64,000 nucleotides of DNA, from the NCBI RefSeq assembly GCF_001028665.1, contig NZ_CP011505.1, forward strand, positions 682,001-746,000, read 5' to 3'. The notes beneath the pieces were generated by a model. That model saw nothing but the letters and a program-made list of their open reading frames with translations. It had not been told where the DNA came from and ran no database searches. Of this stretch, positions 44,944 through 53,664 are shown piece by piece. Position numbers and translations under genes: made by a program. Source of the DNA: Burkholderia pyrrocinia. GTDB lineage: Bacteria; Pseudomonadota; Gammaproteobacteria; Burkholderiales; Burkholderiaceae. Each line of letters starts with the position of its first letter. Position 1 is the first letter of the stretch.

Positions 44944-46902
44944 ATGTTTGCGTCACCGAGCCGTCTCCCGCTGCACGTCGCAGCCCTATCGACCGCGATC
45001 GTCCTGGCTGCCTGCGGCGGCGGCGACGATGTCGTCGCAACGAACTCGACGAACGCCTCGGTCGCGGCGCCGCCGGCCGACCCCGGCTTCGTCGACAGCG
45101 CGCCCGTTCCGAGCGTGCCCGCGTTCGTCGACAACGTCGCGACCAACCAGCGCGGCGACGCTCGTTATGCAACGCTGTCGACCAACGCCGCCGTGCGCGT
45201 GGTGAGCCGCTTCCTCGACCTGTGGCAGCCGTCGACGATGCTCGTCGATGCCGGCGTGACCGCGGCGGCCAACGGCGCGTTTCCGGCCATCTCGCCTTCC
45301 ACCTGCACGGGGCTGCCCGGCAACGGCACGCCGTGCGGCACGAGCCTGAACGACACGGTGCTGTCGGCGAACGTGCAATACGTGGTCAACGCGACGACCG
45401 CGCGCACGCCGCAGCAAGCCGACGCCGCCTACTTCGACGACCGGCGCGGCAAGGGCTACAGCGTGACGGACGGCATGGGGCCGCTCACCGCGGCATGGCG
45501 CACCGCGGCCCAGCAGACGACCAGCATCACCAGCGTGCCGGCCGACGCCACGACCGTCCTCTATAACGACACCGGCAACAACGTCGGCGTGGGCAGCAGC
45601 GGCAACGCGAATTTCGGGAAAGTCGTCGACCTGCTCAACGAGATGGGCAACAACGCGTCGACCGAACCCGCGAAGCGCTTCTACAAATATGCGCGGCCGT
45701 ATCGCTGGAGTTCGAGCGTCGTCGTCGCGCCGACGCTCGTGCCCGCGGAAAGCACGACGCCGGCGACCGACGGCGGCTTCATCAGCGGTCACCAGGCCGA
45801 AGCGATGCGCGACGCCGTGACGATGGCGTGGCTCGTGCCCGAGCGTTTCCAGGAAATGGTCGGCCGCGGCCTCGAGCTCGGCGAGAACCGGATCCTCGCC
45901 GGCATGCACTCGCCGCTCGACGTGATCGGCGGCCGCATGCTCGCGCTGGCCGTCAGCGCGGCCAACCTCGCCGCATACGCGAGCGACGCGCAGGCCGCGT
46001 ATGGCCAGGCACACCAGACGCTGCAGCAGCTTACCGGCACGACCGATGCGACCTTCGCCGCATTCGCGCGCTCGGGCACGACGGCGACCGACCGGTTCGC
46101 CGACTACTCGACCAACAAGGCGGCCTTCACGCGCCGCATGACGTACGGCTTCGGCGCGATCGACGCGACCGGCGCGCCGCCGGTCGTGCCGAAGGGTGCG
46201 GAGATCCTGCTGCAGACGCGCTTCCCGTATCTGGGCGCGGACCAGCGGCGTGTCGTGCTGAAGACCACCGAACTGCCGTCCGGCTACCCGGTGATGAACG
46301 ACGCGGAAGGCTGGGGCCGGCTGAACCTGTTCGCGGCCGCCGACGGCTACGGCGCGTTCAACGGCAACGTGATCGTCGCGATGGACGCGTCGAAGGGCGG
46401 CCTCAACGCCGCCGACCTGTGGCGCAACGACATCGCGGGCGCCGGCAAGCTGACGCTGCAGGGCAGCGGCACGCTGACGCTGGCTGGCAACAACAGCTAT
46501 ACGGGCGGCACGCAGGTCAGCGGCGGCACGCTCGCCGCGGCTTCCACGATGGCGTTCGGCAACGGCGACGTGTATGTCGGTTCCGGCGGCGGCATCCGGA
46601 TCGCGGCCGGCGCACCGGTGACAATCGCGACCCGCTACACGCAGCTCGACAACACGACGCTCGAACTCGACATCGACGGCAACGGCGGCGGGCGCCTGCG
46701 CGTCGGTGGTGCGTTCACCGTCGCGGGCGGCACGCTGCACGTGAAGTTCGTGAACGGTTATACGCCGAAAGCCGGCGACACCATCGCGCTGATCGACGCG
46801 GCAGCAGGCGCCGCGAAATTCTCGACGGTGACGGTCGACGGCTTCAAGGCGACGCCGGTCTATACGGCGACGGGTGTGTCGATCACGCTGTCGGCGGCAT
46901 AA
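44944..46902 (+). CDS. PAP2-family acid phosphatase lipoprotein with autotransporter-type repeat
   Basis: 652 aa. A lipoprotein signal ends in the lipobox LAAC (C24). The three PAP2 phosphatase motifs are intact: K244-x6-R251-P252 (KRFYKYARP), SGH at 281-283, and R316-x5-H322-x3-D326 (RILAGMHSPLD). A C-terminal segment (about 500-532, GSGTLTLAGNNSYTGGTQVS) is a PATR repeat normally found in autotransporter passenger domains, followed by about 120 beta-rich residues, but no translocator barrel. GGAG six bases upstream sets the start. It probably sits on the outer membrane or in the periplasm and hydrolyses phosphomonoesters; the repeat may be a beta-helical stalk. Confidence 0.9.
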   Translation: MFASPSRLPLHVAALSTAIVLAACGGGDDVVATNSTNASVAAPPADPGFVDSAPVPSVPAFVDNVATNQRGDARYATLSTNAAVRVVSRFLDLWQPSTMLVDAGVTAAANGAFPAISPSTCTGLPGNGTPCGTSLNDTVLSANVQYVVNATTARTPQQADAAYFDDRRGKGYSVTDGMGPLTAAWRTAAQQTTSITSVPADATTVLYNDTGNNVGVGSSGNANFGKVVDLLNEMGNNASTEPAKRFYKYARPYRWSSSVVVAPTLVPAESTTPATDGGFISGHQAEAMRDAVTMAWLVPERFQEMVGRGLELGENRILAGMHSPLDVIGGRMLALAVSAANLAAYASDAQAAYGQAHQTLQQLTGTTDATFAAFARSGTTATDRFADYSTNKAAFTRRMTYGFGAIDATGAPPVVPKGAEILLQTRFPYLGADQRRVVLKTTELPSGYPVMNDAEGWGRLNLFAAADGYGAFNGNVIVAMDASKGGLNAADLWRNDIAGAGKLTLQGSGTLTLAGNNSYTGGTQVSGGTLAAASTMAFGNGDVYVGSGGGIRIAAGAPVTIATRYTQLDNTTLELDIDGNGGGRLRVGGAFTVAGGTLHVKFVNGYTPKAGDTIALIDAAAGAAKFSTVTVDGFKATPVYTATGVSITLSAA

Positions 46903-46954
46903 CCCGGCAGCGGGCATCGATCCGTGCAACGGCGCCGCCCGCCGGCGGTGCCGG

Positions 46955-47190
46955 TCAGGCGAAGCGGCCGGAGGCCCCTGCTTCGTCGCGCATGCCGGCT
47001 TCGCCCGACGGGCGAGGCCGCGTACCGAAGCGCCGTTGCAGATCGATGATCGCGGGCAGGTTGAAATCGTGGACGTCGGGCACGGCGCCGCCCTGCCGCC
47101 GGGCCACCTCGGCACAAAGCTCCGGCGCACGGGCGGTTCGCGATGTTGCACGCGCAGCACGCCGGGGGATTCGCAGATCACGCCGAGCAT
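46955..47190 (-). pseudogene. Broken gene at the end of the fucose operon (zinc-alcohol-dehydrogenase-like start)
   Basis: Directly after the lactonase stop, with AAGGA and a 21-base gap, an ATG at 47190 opens a frame reading MLGVICESPGVLRVQHREPP. This looks like the N-terminus of zinc-dependent alcohol/sugar-acid dehydrogenases. After about 25 codons the frame is lost. In another frame a protein-like tail, PDVHDFNLPAIIDLQRRFGT, runs to a stop at 46955. Only about 75 of the expected 330-350 codons remain, so this is a deletion remnant, perhaps joining two former genes. The identity of the tail is unknown. Confidence 0.55.
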
Positions 47191-47211
47191 GTCGGGTTCC
47201 TTACGATCAGG

Positions 47212-48087
47212 TCATGCGCCGCTGCTCGCGGCGTCGATCCGGTAGAAACGGCGCGCGTTGCCGCCGAACAGATCGGCGAGCGCCGCCGAGCCGAGGAACT
47301 GCGCGCAGTCGTCCTCGCACGCGGCCAGCCAGTCGCCGTAGCCGCCGCACGCCGACGCCACCCGCAGCACCGGCCAGTCGCTGCCCCACATCAGTCGCGT
47401 CGGCCCGAACAGGTCGGCCAGCGCATGCACATAAGGCCGCGTGCGCGCTCTTACGGCGTCCGCGCCGTCCGACGGCCCGGCCTCGGTCCACAGGCCCGAC
47501 AGCTTGCAGTGCAGGTTCGGCAGGCTCGCAAGGCGGCGCATCGCCGACAGCCACGGCTGCAGCTCGCCGCGCTCGATGAACGGCTTCGCGCCGTGATCGA
47601 TCACGATCTGCAGATCCGGGTGGCGCTGCGCGAACGCATGCAGCGCATCGAGATGGCGCGGCATCACCAGCGCATCGAAACGCAGCGCATGTTCGAGCAT
47701 CGCGGCGACCGCGCGATCCAGCACCGGATCGTCGATCCACGCATCGTCGGGCAGATCCTGCAGCATCGGTCGCAACCCGCGCGCTTTCGGCGCCGCCGCA
47801 AAGGCCGCGATCCGCGCCGGCGCGTCGGCAGCCTTCAGGTCGACCCAGCCGACCACCGCGCCGACCGTCGGGGTTTCGTCCGCGAGATCGAGCAGGAAGC
47901 GCGTGTCGGCGTCGCTCGGCAGCGATTGCACGAGCACGGTGCCGTCGATGCGCGCCGCGTCGAGCAGCGGCGCCAGATCGGCGGGACCGAAATCGCGGTG
48001 AATCGCGTCGAGTTCGGCCGGCGGCCAGCAGCCGGCCCGCGCGCCCATTTGCCAGTAGTGCTGATGTGCGTCGATGCGCGCCGTCAT
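47212..48087 (-). CDS. Amidohydrolase-family sugar lactonase (L-fuconolactonase-like)
   Basis: 291 aa, COG3618-type amidohydrolase. The N-terminal metal motif is ARIDAHQHYW; IDHGAKPF, KLSGLWTEA and WGSDWPVL mark the later strands of the barrel. Members of this group hydrolyse sugar lactones such as L-fucono-1,5-lactone. It starts within the stop of the aldo/keto reductase gene (ATGA), so its product probably acts directly on the lactone that reductase makes. Confidence 0.85.
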   Translation of the reverse strand: MTARIDAHQHYWQMGARAGCWPPAELDAIHRDFGPADLAPLLDAARIDGTVLVQSLPSDADTRFLLDLADETPTVGAVVGWVDLKAADAPARIAAFAAAPKARGLRPMLQDLPDDAWIDDPVLDRAVAAMLEHALRFDALVMPRHLDALHAFAQRHPDLQIVIDHGAKPFIERGELQPWLSAMRRLASLPNLHCKLSGLWTEAGPSDGADAVRARTRPYVHALADLFGPTRLMWGSDWPVLRVASACGGYGDWLAACEDDCAQFLGSAALADLFGGNARRFYRIDAASSGA

Positions 48088-49100
48088 GCGCGCGCTCCCG
48101 GGACGGGCGCGCGCGCCGCGATCAGCCCTTCGTCGCGCAGCGCGGCCCACAGTTCGCTCGGCACGGGGCGCTCGAACCATGCGATGTTCTGTTGCAGCTG
48201 GGCCACGCTGCGCGCGCCGACCACGCACGACACGACCGCCGGATGGCCGAACGGAAACTGCAGCGCGGCGGCGGGCAGCGGGACGTCGAAGCGGTTGCAC
48301 AGCGCGCCGAGCCGCGTGGCCTTGTCGATCACGTCGGCGCTGGCGTCCGCATAGTTGAACTTGCCGTTGCCGGCCAGCACGCCGGAATTGAACACGCCGC
48401 CGACCACGATGCCCGTCCCCGCGCGGCCGCACGCGTCGAGCAACGGCTCGAGCGCGGTCTGTTCGAGCAGCGTGTAGCGGCCGGCCAGCAGCACGGCATC
48501 GAGCGCGGCCTCGTTCAGCGCAGCGGCGGCGACTTCCCATTCGTTCACGCCGAGGCCGAACCCGCCGATCTCGCCGCCCGCACGCAGCGCGTCCAGCGCG
48601 CGAAACCCGCCGCCGCGGGTCAGTTGTTCCCAGTAGTGCGCGTGACGATCGCCGTGCGTCATCGCGCCGATGTCGTGCACGTACAGGATGTCGATCCGCG
48701 CGAGCCCGAGCCGCTGCCGGCTGTCCTCGTGCGACCGCATGATGCCGTCGTAGCTGTAGTCGTAGACGGGCCGGAACGGCAGCGGCTCGGCCCAGCCGTC
48801 GTCGCCCGGGCGCACGCTCGCGTCGGCGCGCATCAAGCGCCCGACCTTCGAGCTGAGCGTGAACGCGCCGCGCTCGCGCGGCGCGAGCCCCGCGCCCACG
48901 CGCCGCTCGGACAGCGTGTAGCCGTAATACGGCGCGGTGTCGAAGTAGCGCAGGCCGGCGGCCCACGCGGCTTCGACGAGCGAATCGGCGTCGGCGGCCG
49001 ACATCGGGCGATACAGGCCGCCGAGCTGCGAGCAGCCGAGACCGAGCGCGGACATCGTCAGACCGCTGCGCGGCAATGCGCGCATATCGTTTGCGTTCAT
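48084..49100 (-). CDS. Aldo/keto reductase, L-fucose (D-threo-aldose) dehydrogenase type
   Basis: 338 aa. The opening RALPRSGLTMSALGLGCSQL with FDTAPYYGYTLSERRVGAGL and catalytic Tyr/Lys context (LSSKVGRL) is typical of the NAD(P) aldose 1-dehydrogenase branch that oxidises L-fucose and related sugars to lactones. Ribosome sites are weak: the start at 49100 is chosen over 49085 on length. It sits between the sugar-binding protein and the lactonase. Confidence 0.85.
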   Translation of the reverse strand: MNANDMRALPRSGLTMSALGLGCSQLGGLYRPMSAADADSLVEAAWAAGLRYFDTAPYYGYTLSERRVGAGLAPRERGAFTLSSKVGRLMRADASVRPGDDGWAEPLPFRPVYDYSYDGIMRSHEDSRQRLGLARIDILYVHDIGAMTHGDRHAHYWEQLTRGGGFRALDALRAGGEIGGFGLGVNEWEVAAAALNEAALDAVLLAGRYTLLEQTALEPLLDACGRAGTGIVVGGVFNSGVLAGNGKFNYADASADVIDKATRLGALCNRFDVPLPAAALQFPFGHPAVVSCVVGARSVAQLQQNIAWFERPVPSELWAALRDEGLIAARAPVPGARA

Positions 49101-49173
49101 GAGTCGTGACAGGGTGCGGGAAAGAGGCACGGCCGGCAGTCGCCGCCCGTGCGCGGGCGGCTTGCGCGGTCGC

Positions 49174-50121
49174 TCAGTACAGGACGTTCCTGGCCGCCTC
49201 CGAATCGAGGTTCTGCTTGTCGACCATCACGACGCCGGTATCGATCAGCTTCGGCGCCGGCTTGCGTTCGACCACGTCGAGCGCCGTGCGCACGCCCTGG
49301 TTCCCCATCTGCCACGAGCCCTGCACGGCGATCGCCTGCACCGTGCCGTCGCGCACGAAGCCCTGCAGGTCCTCGTTGCCGTCGAACCCGATCGCCACCA
49401 CCTTGCCGGCCTTGCCCGACTGCTTCAACGCACGGCCCATCCCGACCGCGGTCGGCTCGTTCGCGCCGAAGATGCCCTTCAGGTCGGGGTTCGCCGACAG
49501 CACGTCGGTCGTCTGGTTCAGCGCGTTCGCCATTTGCGATTGCGAGTAGTACGGGCCGACGATCTGCAGCTTCGAATGGCTCGCGATGTACTTGCGGAAC
49601 CCGCCGACGCGGCTGACTTCGGAACCCGCGCCCGGCACGTACGACATGATCGCGACCTTGCCCGACTGCCCGACCCGGTCGATCAGCGCCTTCGCGCACA
49701 GCGCGCCCGCCTTCTCGTTGTCGGTCGTCAGGAATGCCTGGTAATACGGCTTGCCGGCGTCCGAGATCGCCGAGTCGATCAGCACGACCGGAATGTGCGC
49801 TTCCCACGCCTTCTTGATCGCGGGCACGAGCGCATCGGGATCGGACGGCGCGAGCACGATGCCCGCCACATGACGCGTGACCGCGTTGTCGACCATGTTG
49901 ACCTGCCCGCTGATGTCGGACTCGGCCGCGGGGCCCTGGAACGTCATCGTGTAGCCCTTGGCGCCGTCGAGCGCCGCCTTCGCGCCTTTCTGCACGTTCT
50001 GCCAGTAGTTCGAATTGACCGTCTTGACGATCACGGCGATCTCGCCGCCCGCCGCGTACGCACCGCTGTTGCATGCCGCGAACAGGCATGCCGATGCTGC
50101 CAGCAGGATGGATTTGTTCAT
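49174..50121 (-). CDS. Sugar ABC transporter binding protein (RbsB-like)
   Basis: 315 aa. The signal peptide is MNKSILLAASACLFAA followed by CNSGAYA-A; the cysteine at 17 might suggest a lipobox (LFAAC), but an AYA cleavage site is also present. The mature part is a type I periplasmic-binding fold with VLAPSDPDALVPAIKKAWEA and GIFGANEPTAVGMGRALK. GGAG sets the start at 50121. It is the third gene of the importer operon, between the permease and the sugar dehydrogenase. Confidence 0.92.
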   Translation of the reverse strand: MNKSILLAASACLFAACNSGAYAAGGEIAVIVKTVNSNYWQNVQKGAKAALDGAKGYTMTFQGPAAESDISGQVNMVDNAVTRHVAGIVLAPSDPDALVPAIKKAWEAHIPVVLIDSAISDAGKPYYQAFLTTDNEKAGALCAKALIDRVGQSGKVAIMSYVPGAGSEVSRVGGFRKYIASHSKLQIVGPYYSQSQMANALNQTTDVLSANPDLKGIFGANEPTAVGMGRALKQSGKAGKVVAIGFDGNEDLQGFVRDGTVQAIAVQGSWQMGNQGVRTALDVVERKPAPKLIDTGVVMVDKQNLDSEAARNVLY

Positions 50122-50159
50122 GTCTCGCTCCGCTTCTCGTTGGTGGGAACTGCTGCCGG

Positions 50160-51191
50160 TCAGTGCCGGCGATTGCGCAACTGGTCGATCCAGACCGTGC
50201 CCAGGATCACGACGCCGATGATGATTTGCTGGATGAAGCTCGACACGCCGTTCATGTTCAGGCCGTTGCGCAGCACGCCGATCACGAACGCGCCGATCGC
50301 CGTGCCGGAAATCGTCCCGACGCCGCCCATCAGCGACGTGCCGCCGATCACCGAGCTGGCGATGGCGTCGAGCTCGTACATGACGCCTTCGTTCGGCTGC
50401 CCGGTGACGAGCCGCGACATCAGCACGCAGCCGGTCACGCCGGCGAGCGCGCCGGACAGCACGTAGGTGAAGAGCTTCACGCCCTGCACGTTCACGCCGG
50501 ACAAGCGGGCCGCCTCCGCGTTCGACCCGACCGCGTAGATATGGCGGCCGAGCGACGTTCTCGACAGCAGCACGGAAACCACGACGAACAGCACGACCAT
50601 GATCACGACCGGATACGGAATGCCGGGAAACGTCGTGTCGGGGAACCCGTCCGCGCCGATGCGCGAGATGCGCAGCAGCGCGCCGTTGCCGAGCGCGCCG
50701 AACGCGTCGCCGAGATCCGATACCGGCCGTGCGCCGGTGATCTGGAGCGCGATGCCGCGCGCGACGAGCATCATCCCGAGCGTCGCGATGAACGGCGGCA
50801 GGCCCATGCGCGTCACGCAAATGCCGTTGACGAACCCGCACAGCGCGCCGACCAGGATCCCGGCCGCCATGGCCGCCGGCACCGGCACGCCCGCCTTGAC
50901 CAGCAGCGCGGACGAGACGCCCGCCAGCGCGAGCACCGAGCCGACCGACAGGTCGATGCCGCCCGTGATGATCACGCAGGTGGCGGCCACGCCCAGATAG
51001 GCGATGGAGGTCACCTGCAGGCCGACGGTCATCAGGTTGTCGACCGAGAAAAACGCCGCGCTCGATACGGAAAACGCGAACACGAGCACGACCAGGCTGC
51101 CCAGCGCCGCGAACTTCTGGATCAGGTCGCGGCGCCGCTGTCGCGCCGCCCGCTCGTCGGCCTGGCTTCGATCCGATGTCATTTCAAGCAT
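50160..51191 (-). CDS. Sugar ABC transporter permease (RbsC-like)
   Basis: 343 aa with about 8-10 helices. ITGGIDLSVGSVLALAGVSS is the hallmark of the ribose/xylose-class permeases; GGTSLMGGVGTISGTAIGAF lies in the later half. The start at 51191 overlaps the ATPase gene by eight bases. One permease subunit, presumed to act as homodimer with the double-domain ATPase. Confidence 0.92.
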   Translation of the reverse strand: MLEMTSDRSQADERAARQRRRDLIQKFAALGSLVVLVFAFSVSSAAFFSVDNLMTVGLQVTSIAYLGVAATCVIITGGIDLSVGSVLALAGVSSALLVKAGVPVPAAMAAGILVGALCGFVNGICVTRMGLPPFIATLGMMLVARGIALQITGARPVSDLGDAFGALGNGALLRISRIGADGFPDTTFPGIPYPVVIMVVLFVVVSVLLSRTSLGRHIYAVGSNAEAARLSGVNVQGVKLFTYVLSGALAGVTGCVLMSRLVTGQPNEGVMYELDAIASSVIGGTSLMGGVGTISGTAIGAFVIGVLRNGLNMNGVSSFIQQIIIGVVILGTVWIDQLRNRRH

Positions 51192-52728
51192 GGGGACGCC
51201 CCGAAGCGTAGTGCATGATCTCCTCCTGACTGGTGTGTTGGGTGTCGAGAAACGCGGTCAATCGACCTTCGTGAAAAACGGCGATCCGGTCGGTCATGCC
51301 GAGCAGCTCCGGCAGTTCCGAACTGATCAGCACCACGCCGACGCCGTCGGCGGCGAGCCGGTCCATCAGCCCGTAGATCGCGAACTTCGCGCCCACGTCG
51401 ATGCCGCGCGTCGGCTCGTCGAAGAACAGGATCTTCGAGCCGCGGTAGAGCCATTTGCCGATGACGACCTTCTGCTGGTTGCCGCCGGACAGGTTGCGCA
51501 CGAGCTGCTGCACCGACGGCGTGCGAATCGCGAGGTCCTGCACGTAGCGCCGCGCCACGTCGAGCTCGTCGTCGAAGCGCAGGAAGCCCAGGCGCGACGC
51601 GATGCCGCGCACGTTCGCGAGCGTGAGGTTCGCCGCGACGGGCATCGGCAGCGCCAGCCCCTCCTTCTTGCGGTCCTCCGACAGATACGCAATGCCGTGG
51701 TGGATCGCCTCGCGCGGCGAGCGGATCGCCACGGGCCGGCCGTGCAGCGTGATCGCGCCGCCGTCCGGGCGGTCCGCGCCGAAGATCGCGCGCGCGACTT
51801 CGGTGCGCCCGGCGCCCATCAGTCCCGCGAAACCCAGGATCTCGCCCTTGCGAAGCGCGAACGACACCGGCCCGAACACGCCATCGCGGCGCAGATCCCG
51901 CACGTCGAGCAGCACTTCGTCGGTCGGCGTCGATTGCCGCGACGGATACGCGTCGTCGAGCGTCCGTCCGACCATGCGCGCGACGATGTCGTCGATGCTC
52001 ACGTCGGCGAAATCGTCCGTCGAGATGTGGCGCCCGTCGCGCAGCACGGTCACGCGATCGACGATCTGCGCCATTTCGTCGAGCCGGTGCGAGATGTACA
52101 GAATCGCCACGCCGTCGGCACGCAGCTCCTCGATGAGGCGAAAGAGCTGCACCGTTTCCGATTCCGTCAGCGACGACGTGGGCTCGTCCATGATCAGCAC
52201 GCGCGAATCGTGCGACAGCGCCTTCGCGATTTCGACCATCTGTTGCTGCGCGATGGACAGCACGCCGACCTTCGTCGTCGGTGCGACGTTCAGGCCGATC
52301 CGCGCAATGCAGCGTGCCGCATCCGCATTGAGCCGTTTCGTGTCGACGAACGGCCCGCGCCGCGGCTCGCGCGCGAGGTACAGGTTCTCCGCGACGCTCA
52401 GGTGCGGCACGAGATTGAGTTCCTGGTGGATGATCGCGATGCCGGCCGCCTGCGCTTCGGAGGCCGAACGAAACCGCACCGGCGCGCCGCGATAGTGAAC
52501 GACGCCCTCGTCGGGCAGGTACTGACCGCTGATGATCTTCATCAGCGTGGACTTGCCTGCGCCGTTTTCGCCGCACACCGCATGCACCTCGCCGCGGCGC
52601 AGGTCGAGGCGAATCCCGTCGAGCGCGAGGACGCCCGGGAAGCGCTTGCGAATCCCTTCCAGGCGCAGGATCTCCCGGTCCGCTTCGTCCTGTGCGGCCT
52701 GACCGGGCAGATTGCGAGGCATTGCCAT
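51184..52728 (-). CDS. Sugar ABC transporter ATPase (RbsA-like, two domains)
   Basis: 514 aa. The first domain has Walker A GENGAGKST, signature LSIAQQQMVEIAKAL and Walker B VLIMDEPTSSL. The second has a degenerate Walker A (GLMGAGRTE) and signature LSGGNQQKVVIGKWL, as usual for the RbsA group. AAGGAG lies right before the start at 52728. First gene of the operon; two GntR-type operators lie upstream. Confidence 0.93.
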   Translation of the reverse strand: MAMPRNLPGQAAQDEADREILRLEGIRKRFPGVLALDGIRLDLRRGEVHAVCGENGAGKSTLMKIISGQYLPDEGVVHYRGAPVRFRSASEAQAAGIAIIHQELNLVPHLSVAENLYLAREPRRGPFVDTKRLNADAARCIARIGLNVAPTTKVGVLSIAQQQMVEIAKALSHDSRVLIMDEPTSSLTESETVQLFRLIEELRADGVAILYISHRLDEMAQIVDRVTVLRDGRHISTDDFADVSIDDIVARMVGRTLDDAYPSRQSTPTDEVLLDVRDLRRDGVFGPVSFALRKGEILGFAGLMGAGRTEVARAIFGADRPDGGAITLHGRPVAIRSPREAIHHGIAYLSEDRKKEGLALPMPVAANLTLANVRGIASRLGFLRFDDELDVARRYVQDLAIRTPSVQQLVRNLSGGNQQKVVIGKWLYRGSKILFFDEPTRGIDVGAKFAIYGLMDRLAADGVGVVLISSELPELLGMTDRIAVFHEGRLTAFLDTQHTSQEEIMHYASGRPHA

Positions 52729-52763
52729 TACGTCTCCTTGGGAAGGGCCGACCTCGTCTCCGT

Positions 52764-52776
52764 TTGGTCAGTCCAA
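52764..52776. promoter_or_regulatory. GntR/FadR-type operator 1
   Basis: TTGGTCAGTCCAA, an inverted TTGG/CCAA with a 5-base centre, lies 36 bases upstream of the ATPase start. It matches the copy at 52808 at all bases outside the centre. Confidence 0.7.
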
Positions 52777-52807
52777 TTTCGAAGAATTACATCAAGTCAG
52801 CCACTTT

Positions 52808-52820
52808 TTGGTCTAGCCAA
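52808..52820. promoter_or_regulatory. GntR/FadR-type operator 2
   Basis: TTGGTCTAGCCAA is centred 44 bases from operator 1, about four helical turns, so two regulator dimers would bind the same face. It lies between the ABC operon and the divergent GntR gene and can control both. Confidence 0.7.
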
Positions 52821-52962
52821 TTTATATATTTGCATCCGATCTTACCAATGGTGAAAACCCGGACATCTGCACTAACGGGCCGCCGTATAGAGCGATGAGG
52901 CGAGCGTGATAGACTTTGCGACGCGCGCTTGCGCGGAAAGCGCATTGACCAAGATCCATCGG

Positions 52963-53664
52963 ATGAAATCGACAGAACCCAAGCGGCTTTACCAATCGGT
53001 CGCGGCGCAGATCGTCGCGTTGATTCGTCAGGGCGAATTCGCAGTCGGCGAGCGTCTGCCGCCCGAGCGCGAGCTGGCGCTGACGCTCGGCGTATCGCGC
53101 CCGTCGCTTCGCGAGGCGCTGATCGCGCTGGAAATCGGCGGCCAGATCGAGATCCGGATGGGCTCCGGCGTCTATGTGCGCGACACGGCGGCCGACGATG
53201 TCGGCACGATGGGCACGCTCGGCGACAGTCCGTCGGAACTGATGCAGGCGCGCGCGGCCATCGAGGGCAGCGTTGCCGCGCTGGCCGCGGCGCGGATGAC
53301 GGCCGCGATGCTCGATCGCCTGCGCCGCACGGTTCAGCGCATGAAGCGGCTCGCGGAGTCCGGCAAATCGCCCGTCGAAGCCGATCGGCAGTTCCACATG
53401 CTGATTGCGGAAGCCGCCGGAAATTCGGTGCTCACCCGCTACGTCGGCGAGCTGTTCGACAGCCGCCACGACCCGATCGCCGCGGCCATGCGCGGCCACG
53501 CGGAGAATCCGCAGACCTGGACCGCCGCCGTGCAGGAGCACGAGGACGTGCTCCACGCGTTGCAGGCCGGCGACCCGATCGCGGCCCAGACGGCCATCCG
53601 CGCGCATCTTCGCGCGTCGGAAGCGCGATGGATCGACGGTGGGCTGAAAGCCGACCCGGATTGA
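52963..53664 (+). CDS. GntR-family regulator, FadR subfamily
   Basis: 233 aa. The winged helix (about 8-72) contains LPPERELALTLGVSRPSLRE and EIRMGSGVYV; the all-helical FCD domain (about 90-220) shows metal-type histidines in DRQFHMLIAEAAGN and VQEHEDVLHAL. The start at 52963 gives the usual short N-terminus. Divergent from the fucose-type ABC operon, with two TTGGTC-N3-CCAA sites between, it is very likely its repressor, with the sugar or a sugar acid as inducer. Confidence 0.92.
   Translation: MKSTEPKRLYQSVAAQIVALIRQGEFAVGERLPPERELALTLGVSRPSLREALIALEIGGQIEIRMGSGVYVRDTAADDVGTMGTLGDSPSELMQARAAIEGSVAALAAARMTAAMLDRLRRTVQRMKRLAESGKSPVEADRQFHMLIAEAAGNSVLTRYVGELFDSRHDPIAAAMRGHAENPQTWTAAVQEHEDVLHALQAGDPIAAQTAIRAHLRASEARWIDGGLKADPD

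Noticed and set aside
44986..47190. A 734-codon minus-strand frame opposite the PAP2 phosphatase
   Set aside because: The plus strand carries intact phosphatase motifs. Only the first 25 or so codons of the minus frame look protein-like, and those were kept as a separate pseudogene call.
49174..53664. Calling the sugar importer genes rbsA/rbsC/rbsB
   Set aside because: They belong to the ribose class, but the attached aldose dehydrogenase and lactonase point to fucose or a similar sugar, so ribose symbols would mislead.
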